A stretch of DNA of 64,000 nucleotides from contig JAPYMA010000256.1 of the NCBI GenBank assembly GCA_035041965.1, forward strand, positions 168,167-232,166, read 5' to 3'. The DNA comes from Anisakis pegreffii (taxonomy: Eukaryota; Nematoda; Chromadorea; Rhabditida; Anisakidae). The position numbers and the translations under genes are program-made. This document shows, one piece after another, positions 1-11,900 of this stretch; the stretch's first letter is position 1; each line of letters starts with the position of its first letter. Under the pieces are notes generated by a model. The model made no database searches, was not told the DNA's origin, and worked only from the letters and a program-made list of their open reading frames with translations.

Positions 1-42
1 TTATGAAAGACTTGACAAAGGTGACAATTTTTTTTTCAAAAA

Positions 43-329
43 CTAGGAAAATTCAATGAAAAGAAAAAGAGCAACGAACGTTTTTGTGGGTATGATGGCA
101 AGTCGGTTGACATGTCCTTGCAGCAATGCATGCACTAAATCGTTTACTGAGTTTCTTTCGAATTCCTCAAAATCCATTTTTATCCCAATAAGATGACAGC
201 TTTTCGAATGGATGAATTTTTTAAAGATTTCAAACTTATTCTCAATCGAATGACATTTCTGCGAATATTCGCTGTCAGAAGACCTATTCACAGACTTTGT
301 CTTCCAACTATTATTTTCACATAAATACG
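43..329 (-). other. Open stretch after a possible acceptor, downstream of porcupine
   Basis: A TTATGTAG acceptor at 330-333 opens a reading frame that runs to a stop at 43, in the phase needed to continue the porcupine exon ending at 415. The translation is hydrophilic for about 70 residues and ends with a hydrophobic tail. It does not resemble the PORCN C-terminus, which should contain further membrane segments. It may be a terminal exon, an alternative end or intron sequence. Confidence 0.25.
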
Positions 330-414
330 CTACATAAAAGCAAATGAAAGTTCAATTCTTACAAATATCCTCCATTTTCAAACGAAGACAGTAATAATTA
401 TTATCAGTTCTTAC

Positions 415-2535
415 GTGTTTCGACAAACGTGTACAATCCTAGTGAAAGTAAAACGGCTGACAGCTGGAAATTGATGCCCTGAAGTTGAAATTTCTTTTTT
501 TTTGCGTATTCTGATATTTTATTTTCAGATAAATGAACTCATAAGAATTTGATTGAGGGAGAAAAAAAATGAAACGAAAATGAGCATAAGAGTATTCACT
601 AGTAAAACTGACATGGAGAAGTGAGCTCACTAAATATGTTAGAAAAACAGCGATGGCCATACCGTAGCATCGAACTTCAGCAAATACATCTGAATCGATA
701 AATACGAATGTAAACATTCAAATTGATGAACGGCATTCAAAATAACTAAAGATTTTGTTTTGCACTATTTTTCATGATTGCAGTATTATTTTAAACAGCC
801 ATTGCTTTGGTGTCGGAAAGAAGGGTTTCAAGGAAGGGAGAATGCAATATTTGTGGTGCTGATGAAAGCAGAGAGGCATTGGCTTTAAAGTTTTGAGTTG
901 TAAATAAATGAATAATTGAGTAGTACGAAAATGAATGAAATGCGATAAGTGAAATGCGAAAAAGGAACATTTCTGAAGGAATCGATGCATAGGGATATTC
1001 CATGAGACAACGACGTCAACCAATGATCGCGGCAATTCGACTGATATATAGTCAGTTACTGGACTTATTGATATACCTGCGGCAACTGCGGATGCGTGAG
1101 AAAGTGAACTGATGAAATAGTGACTGAATCGGAATGACTGAGCGATTCCGAATGAAGACCAGAAGCCATTCTTTGGAAATATCAGTTCAGTTATACAACT
1201 TGAATAAAGTACGAATATTAACGAAATGGCTACTAGAAATATGCCGTAGATTATATCCTTCATCTGCTCCTGAAATACGAAACATCAAGAAAAGTTATAA
1301 ACGGCTTATTTCTGAAGCAGTCAAAAACTGAAACTGACTAATTGCTAGAGGATTCAACCAACTTCCATAAAACTTAATGTTCATTCGCATGAAGTTCACC
1401 AAACATCTTTTTTTTAAATATTTGAGCATCAGTTATTCAATGTTGAAGCAATGACCAAAGTATTGCTTCCACGAAATTTATTGGTGATTTCATTGAATAA
1501 ATTATGTGAAACGAATAACCTTGAACGATTTACATTGCAAGGATCGTTTGTACTGACTGAAAGATATCCAAGGACCGAACAGCACAGTGCATGGATCTAA
1601 GAAGTATGCTATTAATGCTATCAAATCAATCTCGTTCCAACTCGATGACTGCTCACCAACCATATCGCAGCAAATCGATACCAACTTCATTATCACAATC
1701 ATTAACGTGCCTCGTATTGACAGAAACATTTCAGCTGTCAGCGAATACTGCCTTAATTCATTTGCAGCATTAACAGTCGAATCGAACTGCTTCCAAGAAA
1801 TAAAACTATGAAAAAACCATTGCATATTTGTTTTCATGAGAGTGAAGTAGGTTAAAATTAAAATGAAATTGCAGAAACAAAGCGGAACGCACCAGAACAG
1901 AAGTGAAGTTATTCCGAATGAAACTGAAATCAACTCCGAGTAGCGATAAGCACTAATGAATGGTGTCAAATAGACTATCGGTAACAATAGCGCTATAAAT
2001 GTGATAATACAAAGAAACGTATCACTATTATGCGTCCATAACATAAATAGACCTCCGCCAGCGATAAAAGCATTTAGCAGATAATCGTTCAATTTACCTA
2101 AAGAAATTGATTTTACTCACAGACATAATGCTTCATTAGCAGTGGGGAGGAAGATTTCTCTCAGGACAAATGAGTCTAGACGTCCTTCAGCTGTGGTACT
2201 TTTGCAAATAAATCGAAAAGTGTTGCAGAAATATTGTACTGATATCAACTGTGGCTAATGATTAGGAATTAAGCTGATAAAACAAATTCACGATAAACTG
2301 TTGAGAAATGCCACCAACCAGCCGTGTTAAGTGCCACCAAAATTCGTTTGATAACTGCGAATGAAATGAGTTTAACGATCAGAAACTGCAAAGATTCCAG
2401 AACGCCTTTACCACACACTATCAATTGCGAGTAGTTCGAATTCAGTTCAATCATGTCCTGATAGTCTTCATCCGACAAATAAATAAAGTCGTTATGGTCC
2501 ACGTCCATATTCACATCATACTCTTCAATATCCAT
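415..2535 (-). CDS. PORCN (mom-1 in C. elegans): Porcupine homologue (MBOAT protein-serine O-palmitoleoyltransferase), C-terminus unresolved
   Basis: Exons on the minus strand: 2535-2319, 2097-1520, 1269-969, 689-613 and 478-415; phases agree at every junction and give about 412 residues. Porcupine is an ER multi-pass enzyme that palmitoleoylates Wnt proteins before secretion. Seen here: a first hydrophobic block, the stretch RGTLMIVIMKLVS, FGPWISF near residue 250, FRFSHYF, VELPRSLVDVV, WNIPMHRF and the active-site region SSLLH|GINFQ, where an intron separates the His and Gly codons. All align in order with vertebrate PORCN from memory. The start at 2535 follows a TTTCAG acceptor by five bases, so the mRNA may be trans-spliced. 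One donor (GTTCCT after 969) is weak. About 50-90 C-terminal residues are missing; an open stretch at 43-329 follows an acceptor in a compatible phase but does not resemble the PORCN C-terminus. Divergent from PPP4R2. Confidence 0.9.
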
Positions 2536-2599
2536 ATTTGCACTGAAATCATACATACTAATTATAACACAGAATTTATCCTTTAAATTTGAGAATTTG

Positions 2600-3211
2600 A
2601 GCAGCACACGCTATCGCTAACAAGATATGGGAACTTGAAGGAACTGCCATATGGATGCTTCAAATATTTTCAAACCCGACGACCCTTTAGTGCACGATAA
2701 AGTCCATCCACTGCTATTTAACAAAAATCGCTCGTCAAAATCGGTCAGACCTGCAAAACGTGCCCACAAACCAAAATGTGGCGAAGTGACCGATTTCCGA
2801 AAAAAGCAATCATGGAAAAAGTCGCAAAACCGATTGGGAAATGAGTCTTTTTTATCCGTTTTAAGTTTTCGGATCCATTTCTGTGGTGTGATTTTGATAC
2901 CAGAAATATGTTTAAGGGTACAGTTTGAAGGCGGTTCAGCTCTCATCACTATATATATTCAAACTGAATGGGCTAGTTCTTAAGAACGCTGTGGTGTTGA
3001 TCTTATTTTTACGTATTTTTTGAAATGTTTTCGTCTTCAACATAGCCTGTTCAAGCCTTTGCCACACAAATGTATCTTTCGCAGATATGTCAAAGAAATC
3101 AAAATGACGCTGGTAATTTACCGATGAATTTGAAATGTTACGCAAACAATAAAGACATTACTCAAAAATTAAGCTCACACATTCAGCAAATCCATACGAG
3201 CGTGCGCTGAT
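2600..3211. other. Divergent intergenic region between porcupine and PPP4R2
   Basis: Holds the presumed 5' ends of both divergent genes. The part at 2617-2983 is richer in GC than its surroundings and is open for about 110 codons on both strands. Neither translation resembles a known family, and no splice sites frame either one. I read it as an old repeat or a regulatory stretch, not a gene. An acceptor-like ACATTCAG at 3179-3186 lies shortly before the PPP4R2 start. Confidence 0.4.
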
Positions 3212-5318
3212 ATGGTACTACAGGAGTCGTCATCACCCGATCGAATATTCGACACAAAAAACATCAGTACTGAACGTTTAGCCAAACTTCATGCCGCACT
3301 GTTGGCATTCACTGTACCAGATGAGGTGCTCATTTTCAATAAATTATTTCCGACAGTGTTAACCGTCATCTCAGCTTATTTAGTTCATATTTATTCTGCT
3401 AACTTCCTCGTGACCTAATATCGATTATACATTGTTACTTGTAATGTATTCGTGATCGCAGTTAAGAGGCAGAAAAGAAACATTTGTTCTCCGGAAATAT
3501 AACTCAGTAATTCAGCGGAAAATCACCCTTCCTTGATCGTTTTCATTTATTAAGTTGATAGGAAGAGCTATCTTTTATAGTTTTATTTTGACATTATTGT
3601 GCCTCGTATTGATTGCGTTTATTTGAGAAATCACTGAAAAGACCACCAAAAGGATTCTCGCGATGCCCGATGAAAGAAATTGACGAATATTTTGAGATGG
3701 TTGCCAAACTGGGTAAACCGTTGTTCAAGTGGGATATTATTCGTGCAGCATTCTTATGGAAACTTGATGTTAGTTCACCTTTACTGTCTCGATATCTCCA
3801 GTTTATCACACGTGAACTAAGTGAAATTCAATGCCTTTCAGTTGTGAATGAAATGTTTTGCAGTTAACAATGTCCGAGATGTTATGTGTGGAAGCAGAAA
3901 GTCTTGCTGAAGGAACGAAAGATACAATGATAACAGATGAGGAGTTACGTTCACAGCGAGAATTTATCATGCGAAAAGCAGAGCAGTTTGATGGGACACC
4001 GTTCACAATTCAGCGGTGCCTTTTTGGTTATTTCTTTTGATTGCTATTGAGTAGAGAAAGACTCGGATTTGTTTGTTGATGAATTTAAGTGAATAGCTAC
4101 ATGGTATTGCAGATTATGTGAACTGCTCACAACACCGTCACGACACTACAAAAGAACCGACAAGTATTTGAGAGCTTTGGAAAAGAATATAAATGTTGTT
4201 ACGACGATTACTGAAAATGGAGAGCGAGTTACTGGAGTCGAACAGTTTTCGATAGTGGACGATGAACGACCGCAACGAATCGAACAGAATTTCTTCTTGA
4301 AGGTTCTCAATAATTTGAAAATGCATAAACCAAATGAAATTTATTGTGTTAGAGCAATACGCACATACACCTGTTGCGATAGTTTTCTTGTGGAAGTAGG
4401 CTCTCCAACTAAAAACAATTCTTCTGCGAGAAGCACCCTGTGTTCGTATTTCCCTTTCTCGGTCAGTGGTCTGCACTCAATAACAGTAGAACCTTATTGG
4501 GGTCTGACCAATGCGGAATTCCGTGCAAATAATTTACTTTTGTAATCAAAGTCAACAATGTTATCTTCGATAAATGTTCAGTTTCTAATTATTTTTGTTC
4601 AGGTCGATGAATGCGATACACCAATAGAAACGAAGATTTTGGAAGCAAAAGTGAAAATGGTACGTTTAATAGTCACTTATTGAAACATTCAAAAAAAAAT
4701 CCCAATAACTGAAATCCGGTTTGCATTGAAGGAAAACGGTGGTTCGGATGAAATCAACGAAGAGAATCAAATGGCTATTGACGATGACGCAATACCAATA
4801 AATCTATCAGCTAGTCGTAAAGATTGCTTAAAATGCTCAAATGAAGACTCAGCTATTAAAGTATTGAATTAAATTATTTCTGAAAGCGGAGTTATCCCAC
4901 TTCCTATCCCCAGGAAACAGTTGAAACGTTATGTTACTCGTTGATAGATTCTAACATTCACTCATTTAGCATAAGAAACGTTCGATTGCTTTGCTTCATT
5001 GAAGTTAATGATAGTGATGATGCTTCATAAGTGATTGTCATTCAGAAGGAAACTGAAGTGCAAGCAGATGTGAAGAGCACTGAGAATAAAGCATTGGAGA
5101 ATGATGATGGCGATAAGCTGATGGAATCGGAGAAAGATGAAGTGAGTCGGGGAGAGGAGAATGAAGTGAAACCAGAGCAGACGAGAGTTGAAGGAAACGA
5201 GAAGGAAGCAACTGAGCGTTGCTCGTTAAACGATTCTAATAACGAACCACAAAATGCACAAGATAGCAGCAAAAGTAACACTGCTCATTTGTGTGCATCT
5301 GATAACAAAACGAAATAA
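3212..5318 (+). CDS. PPP4R2: Protein phosphatase 4 regulatory subunit 2
   Basis: Seven exons: 3212-3313, 3628-3768, 3864-4015, 4113-4302, 4603-4659, 4732-4860 and 5046-5318, all phase-consistent, giving 347 residues. PPP4R2 is a core regulatory subunit of the PP4 phosphatase, which acts at centrosomes and in DNA repair. Residues 20-80 match the N-terminal helix and the [19 protein letters not shown] stretch (human: [21 protein letters not shown]). The best signature is [34 protein letters not shown], split by an intron inside the Arg codon. The last 150 residues are acidic and low in complexity, as in the family. Two acceptors are unusual: TTTGAG before 3628 and TTGAAG before 4732. Exon 4 stays open past 4302, so a longer isoform is possible. 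Shorter than human PPP4R2 (about 417 residues) through the acidic tail. Confidence 0.92.
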
Positions 5319-6330
5319 TAGCTTTGAAATGTTTATCATCTGCATTCTTTTGATGTGTCGTAATTGTGAATTGTCTCTGAAGCACCACTATCCAACTACT
5401 AATTTCTGTGATGCGATCTCAACATATAATCATCATCATTTGTATCGTGAATAAGTACTTAATTGAATTATGAATAAGTATGTAATCCTTTGAACAGTTT
5501 TTATTGAGCATAGCTGGGCGAACCGTTGTTATGAAAGTGATGTGATGCAATTGCACTTGAATTGATGCTCATAAAGACTGTTCGATGAAATATCAGATTC
5601 AGTTCAGTTATTGACTTCATGAAAGACAAATATGGATATCATTCGTTCTGATCATCAGCATGATCAACATCATTGTTAGGGGTAATTGCTGAGAATGATT
5701 GGTCTCACTCGCACATTCATTGCATTGAAATATACACACTGAACAGACTGGAAAAAGCACTTGTAATTCGAAGACTGCACTCCTTTTCTCTTACCGGTAT
5801 TTTCGATGTTTTTATGTATCTGCGTTGTTTTCATTGTATACCTAACTTCCTATCGTTTCGCAGCTGTGATTATTCAACTGTTGCGAAAAGTTTTATAAAT
5901 GTGTTGTTGGATTCGAAACTTTCATCACCTCTCTATGTTTATTAGTAATTTTTGCTGTTAATTCATTGTCGATTACATCAAGAGATGTAACGGAGATTAT
6001 CGTTTGTATCGAGATGAATAATAATGATAATAACACTATCGAGATGAATACACCCAAATACACCACAACACCTTCGTGATGTACCGCTGAAATCTGTCAA
6101 AACAATCCGCCCTACTAGAGTGATCACCCTTCTGTGCATTTATGCTGGCGAGATTATAAAGTGGAGGAACTGAACTACAACAGAATGCTACGAAAAATGG
6201 CTGGTCACGAGAACGAAAAGGTGGCTGCGATACGAATGTTGCTAGAGACTTAGAAATGATCAAGTTGAAACGCGACCTGGAAAAGATTTTTTCTTAAAAC
6301 TTCGATAACATCAAGAACAATCTAAGCCAG
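5319..6330. other. Intergenic region downstream of PPP4R2
   Basis: Presumed 3' untranslated sequence of PPP4R2 followed by AT-rich sequence. The open frames here (for example 5673-5945 + and 6036-6263 -) lack splice context and coding-like composition. I see no gene. Confidence 0.5.
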
Positions 6331-6399
6331 TGATTCTCTTGGGGGTGAAATTACCCATTTTGGATAACTTGGGGGTCTCGTGCGGGGTAACGGAGGGGA
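6331..6399 (+). mobile_element. hAT-like non-autonomous element end
   Basis: CAGTGATTCTCTTGGGGGTG at 6332 resembles the CAGTGGTTCTCA-type terminus typical of many hAT-derived miniature elements. A related start occurs at 16504 (CAGTGGTTCTCACGCTCGGG), and both are followed by an ATTACCCATTTT block. The opposite terminus could not be located. Confidence 0.45.
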
Positions 6400-6404
6400 T
6401 CGGG

Positions 6405-6838
6405 AAACTAGTATTTCATACAGTTGTTACGTTATGATAGAACGCCATCGCGATGGTGATTTTTGTCTTGGGTATGTAAATGCGATTAGTTCATGGCAGC
6501 ACTCTTCTTTCTCCTATTTTCTGAGTATCATTAGCTCATCCAAACCTAAACAAAAGTCTGTTGGGTCATAAATGTTTCGTAAGTTCCTCAATATAATGGC
6601 TGACATCTCTGATCAACATTGGGAATTGACTGAGAGAAACTAATATTTGGTGTTGTTTTGTTGTGATGAAACGCCGTTGTGATGGCGTATTTTTTTCACT
6701 CGGATATATTTATTTTTAGAGTATCTTTGGTTCGTTTAGGCCTGAGCAAAAGATAGTTTGAAGAAGTCACAAATATCTCGTGAGTGCTTTAATATATTGG
6801 CTGACATCGTCTCTCTTGAGCAATAAGAATTGATTGAG
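6405..6838 (+). repeat. Diverged tandem duplication, two units of about 200-230 bp
   Basis: Unit 1 (about 6405-6634) and unit 2 (about 6637-6838) share blocks in the same order: AAACTA(G/A)TATTT, GA(T)AGAA(A)CGCC.T.G(C/T)GATGG, GAGTATC.TT.G.TC, CAAAAG, the TCACAAAT/TCATAAAT block, AATATA.TGGCTGACATC and GAATTGA.TGAG. Identity is roughly 65-70% by eye. The block directly follows the hAT-like terminus, so it may be the interior of that element. Confidence 0.6.
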
Positions 6839-6972
6839 CTTTTGGTATTACAGAAAACATTGGTTTGGGGTAGGACGATCGAGTTTTTTTTGGCATTCTA
6901 AATTCAGTTACTCCAAGAATTCAAACAACAGATCGCTCTAATCGAACAGAATTTGAGCCAAACGCCTTATAC

Positions 6973-7256
6973 TAGTGTTGTGCGGGGAGAGAAAAAAGTC
7001 GGGGACGGGGAAAGTCGGAGAGATTTCCGGGACGAGGAGAGTCCCGAAAATTGCCGCCGCTCGAAAATGGTCGGGACGAGGAGTTTCGGGGAGAAAACTC
7101 AATCTTATCCCCGTCCCCGTAGTGGGCCTTAAAGGCAAACATGCGAGCAGAGATCGAATATTCAACTCCGAATTGCTCGCAAGGGCACGGAAGATTCGAA
7201 TTCAATTTCTTTTCGGGCAGACTCCTCGAAATTTCGTGGAGCTTCCCAGAAATTTA
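6973..7256 (+). mobile_element. GC-rich hAT-like element, degenerate right end
   Basis: It starts with TAGTGTTGTGCGGGGA, identical to the 16-bp terminal repeat of the intact small element at 63635-63768. The 8 bp before it (CCTTATAC, 6965-6972) recur at 7257-7264, as expected of a hAT target-site duplication. The sequence just inside the right copy does not match the left terminal repeat, so the right end is diverged or replaced. The GC-rich part (6985-7125) consists of GGGGACGGGG-type runs. A further GC-rich fragment at about 7367-7410 (CCCCGACGAACATCAG) matches the right end of the 59299-60446 element. Confidence 0.6.
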
Positions 7257-7410
7257 CCTTATACTACCTTACACTCACACTTCAAAATGAGCAACGAGAC
7301 AATACTGGAAGTGTTGCAGCGGTATTTTCTTATTTCCAGTTGACTATTCGCGATATTCGCGTTCCCCGGCGGGTACCCCGTTCCCCGACGAACATCAGTC
7401 CGAACGGATG

Positions 7411-8216
7411 GTCGCCAGACGGTTAAATTAACTACCTCGCTATTATGATTTATTAAATTCTTGAAGTATTTGTAAACAATACTTTCGGATATTGATTCCA
7501 CTTCCTAATGTAATTTTCTCTTTAACTTCGTGAAGACTGCAACGAACAAACAAAAAAAAAGATTTATTTTATTCTGATGTCCGTCAATAAAATGTTTACT
7601 GAAAAATCAGTATAACACAAAGTACGTAATACACGTATAATCAGATGATAAAACGACTTACAACGAAAAAACGACGATAAGAGGTATTCAAACCATCTAT
7701 CAATAATAAATCTCATCTGGTTTGTTGCTTGACAAGAATACAAAAACAAACGATTGCGAATTGGAGCAGCGTTCACTGGAAATTTTTTTTGACTATGAGT
7801 TCTATCCATAAATCTCAATTGAAAGGTGACAGCTCGTTTTGTTGATGGAAATTGACGTGTTGAAAATGAAACCTATCACAAAATCACGACAAACATTGCA
7901 CAGTGGAAAAAACATTAGTGATATTGATCATATTAACGCTCAACAACGGATATAATGGCATTATTCTACTGAATACGGAAGCATATCAATAATGGAACAG
8001 GACAGAGAAAGCTCGTTTTCGATGCAGAATGTTGCGCTGATGGTTTTGATTTCATTTTGACCAAACACTAGATCATCATACATATAAACATTACCCTGAT
8101 CATCAGTCTTCATGCCCTCATAAACACAGATGTCTTCATCACATCAACATCCCATCACTTTTGGAGTATTCAAAAAAGAGGGAACAAATTAAAAATGAAT
8201 TGAATCGCAACAAAAC
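7411..8216. other. AT-rich intergenic region
   Basis: No convincing exon on either strand. The minus frame 7564-7818 has no splice or composition support. I see nothing else in it. Confidence 0.5.
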
Positions 8217-8871
8217 ATGCGAAGTAATATGAATATAAATAATGCGGAAATAACTAAAACTAAAAACAACAAATGCATTACACACACTTCTTCAACTCAT
8301 AACAATCGAACCCCTCTCGAACAAAGACTACCTTTCAGCCCTTCTAAACGGTCAACAAAAAGGATAAAATCAATCAAATCCGACCTACTGCACTCGATAT
8401 GAATTTGCACATGAATACTCATAAATATGCATTCACTTACTCAACAAAACATTGTTCCTTATTTGATTTCAATAAAAATTTATGAGTTCGTCGATTCGAG
8501 ATAAAAATATTGACTTTGAGCTCAACGATAATAATTTATAAAAGAAAACAATGGATTAAGTTGACATTCATGAGGGCATCACTTCAGATTGATCCACCAA
8601 TGCTCTATTGTCCTTAACAGTTCGTCACGATGTTCCATATAATAGACTACGTTATCACTTAACGTCATTATGGCCGTTGAACCTTTCTCTTAAATTCAAA
8701 AATTTTATTGTAACATTCTTATTGTTGGTGTTTACAGCACTGTTGACATTATTAGTTCAACGTGACATTGTTATTATTGAAACAGTTATTTACACAGATA
8801 ATGAACGAGATTACACTATTTACACATCCATCAATAATGCATCACAAGTGATTCCTCGAATGCGAGCATAA
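8217..8871 (+). CDS. Small one-pass membrane protein, unassigned (tentative two-exon model)
   Basis: The second exon (8621-8871, after a TTAACAG acceptor) reads as coding: many RNY codons and an 82-codon frame with a clear hydrophobic segment (NFIVTFLLLVFTALLTLLV). A hydrophilic, Tyr/Asn-rich tail ends in PRMRA and a stop. The phase requires one base from the preceding exon. The ATG at 8217 followed by CGA A and a GTAATA donor at 8224 supplies it and gives a protein of about 85 residues, cytoplasmic N-terminus first, type II in appearance. Other upstream exons are possible. I do not recognise the family. It converges with the LRRC59 gene, whose proposed stop lies 82 bp away. Confidence 0.4.
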
Positions 8872-8952
8872 ACAATATTCGAATGTAGAAAGAACTAAAA
8901 TGAACTGCACATAATTCTTCAACTCCCCCCCTCCTCGAAAGAATATTAAGTT

Positions 8953-11900
8953 TTAAACGCAAACTGCACCCAACAAGAAATAATACTAAATATTCAAAGA
9001 AATAATCTCAGAAATAATTTTGACGTACCAACGATGAAAACGGCAAAATCTGAGAAAATGATGAGTAACATTTTGAGTGCAATAACAACGTTGTCAACGA
9101 AATCTGCCACATAATCAGACGCATTCTCCGAATACCACTTTTGTAATGCGGCAAACTGCAAAATCAAACCCTATTTTTCTTTACGATTACTGCCATTGGT
9201 ATTGCATTGATATTCTTTAATGAATACCCAAAGAGATACAAGCCAAATCATAGGCTGGCTCATCTCGATAACACCGATGGGACTAGAGCACTATCCAAAT
9301 TTTATCCAAATTTGAGCTGAACTTTCCTCCGATTGTTTGCAAAATTGAAGCCTTAATGACGCTCATAAAGTTGAAAATTTAGTGGCATTCGTGAAACCTC
9401 ACCAACAGCTGCGTGATATGAATATTCAGTTCTAAGATTGTTATTAAAGTAGAGTTGTCTCAAATCGACTTTCAGTGTCGACTAGAACTGGTTTTGCTTT
9501 GAAAACGAAATTGTCATGAAGGAATCGCCTGAGCTTATTGGCGCTGTAATGGTTCAAAACTTAATGAATTTGCTATCTGAACGCTATTCATTACACCGTC
9601 CATGCGCAACTCTTATGACATTCGAACTCATTTTCAACCACTAGTTTCATGAAAAATATTAGAATGATAGAACGATGAATAAACCACAGTCATGAATGCT
9701 TTTACTGCTCAACCATAATAAGATAGATTCAAAAACTAACAAATAACAAACTTCTCAGATTCAAACCCGAGAATTGATCAAATAAAATCATTTGAACTAA
9801 CCCATTCAGAAGCGTACTTCTGGACCACAAAAGCTACGGTAACTAATTTCGTATAAAACGAACTGCAATAGTACTGTATCTTTTCGATGAATCCACCTTC
9901 CTCTATATCTGATTGCACTTCACGTAATTTTGCCATATAAACCCAACCCATCGATGACAACGTTTGATACAAATTTTTGGTGAATGTAGTAGATAACTGA
10001 AATACCACTAAATGATCATGGTTAACCTTAAGAAAATTTTCATTTTTACGACTAATGCTGTACAAGATGAGGAAACATACGGTTGAGCAACCATACTCAA
10101 AATAAACAAACACACCAACATGAATCATGATTGTTGTGATAATTAATTACGTCGAACAGTAAAATATCAATGATGAAGCATACAACTGGACTGGGTTCCA
10201 CTACAACAATCATTTAAAGGAACAATCTATTACTACATCAAAAAAAAACTACTACTGTTATTGCAGCAAAAAAAAGGGATGGTACATACCTTACGATGTT
10301 GAATCAATTTATGTAAATCGTCACAGAACGGCTGCGACGAAGGAATCCAATGGTGTGATTCTTGAGAGCAGTTATCAAATATGATAAATGAAGAGAGCGC
10401 AATACCAACCAGCGTAACGATCACCAACAGCATCATAAGTTTACGTATCAACCCAAACACTAAACAAACATTCAACAAGTCAAGTCTATTACCATGAACC
10501 GGAAAACTGTATGAAAATGAAACACTGTCTACTTCGATGAACATCAAGTTTATGGACACGGAAAAGCATTTGTTATTGAGACTGGAAATATAATAGTTTA
10601 TACATAATTTACGTTATTCCGATAGGACAAAAAGAAATAAAAGAAGACAGCAACTAAAACCTCTGGAAAGACAAGACTGAGACGTTGGTTTATTAGGCGC
10701 ATAAGTCCGATTTGGTGTCTCTTTAGACTGTTTTTGCATCCTCGGACCTAGAATGAAGAATGATTAGTGCGAGAAATGATTCGCTAGGGATTGCGTGGTA
10801 ATAATGAATGCTTAAAATGCCTTTTGAGATTATTTTTTGTTGTCATCGAATGAACTCGACAAAAAAAATGTCACAATATTTAACAGGAAAATTGCATCAA
10901 AAGTGATTATCACATATAGTCCGATATTTTATCATTTAGAAAAGATTCGAAAAAGATAACAAGGAATAAATGAACCTTCGGATTGGTTTTGTGTATTTAT
11001 AGATGTATTATTGGCACTTGTTTCCTTATGTTTATGTTTCTTTTTCTTTGCTTTCTCTTTTGATGCCATCGCACCAGTTTGTGGTGTCGTTACTGCGTTC
11101 GTTTGTTTTTCATGTTCTGCAAGTTATCACTCATTGCGTCATTGATGCCCATTTCAAGAGTTCATTCCATTCTCATTTTTCACATTTTTCAAGCAATTAT
11201 TTCAAGACTGCTTCATTAAGCATTATCAATGGAGTGTAATACACTAACACAAATAAAATCATTCACAAAATGAGTAATTATTAAAATGTAGAATTAAGAA
11301 TATTGCTTGTCGCTTAATTTGTGACTGACTGTATGTGAAGGTTGCAATTACAAATATAAATGATGATGAAGGCAAACTTGGAGATATCGACATTATCACT
11401 TAATGAATGGAGATGAGAACAATTCCATCAATTTCAGCATCTTCGCCACAAAAGAAAAAATTCGAGCACTCAAACTAACGTTTATTCAGTTCCTTCTGCT
11501 TTTGTAGTAGTCGTTCCTTTTCATCAGCTTCATTCTTCATGAACTTCACAACCTTTATTGCAGCGATCTTGCAATCCTTCTCGCTCTGACATTCACCAGC
11601 AACCTTGGCCAATTCAGCTTGCAGTGGATTACCTTTCACATCCAACCATTTCAAACTTTTCAATTCACCAAAAGATAATGGCAATTCCTTCAAAATGTCA
11701 CAATTTTGAATCACTTCGACACATTTACCAACACTGATGAAAATGATCGTAATCAACTAATGAGATAATTAGTTCGTCAAATATCAATCAAAAAGGTCTG
11801 CAACTACTAGAAAGATGTGAATAAAATGGCAAAGAGAATGAAGCAACCAATTAAAACGAAAAGCAAAACCTCGATGGAATTTTTGTAAAGATCAAGATGT

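Noticed and set aside
1029..1065. Possible 37-bp intron inside porcupine (GTATAT to ATCAG)
   Set aside because: Too short, and the unspliced frame (AAGISISPVTDYISVELPRS) aligns better with PORCN.
2617..2983. 110-codon frames open on both strands
   Set aside because: No family resemblance and no splice context; looks like a GC-richer repeat or regulatory stretch.
3858..4040. Standalone plus-strand frame
   Set aside because: It is the third exon of PPP4R2 read on into its intron.
4303..4545. Extension of PPP4R2 exon 4 to the stop at 4545
   Set aside because: The next exon (4603) joins in phase from the GTTCTC donor and restores the acidic tail; kept only as a possible isoform.
6972..7343. 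Long overlapping frames on both strands over the G-rich element
   Set aside because: High GC suppresses stop codons; the sequence is a hAT-like element, not a gene.
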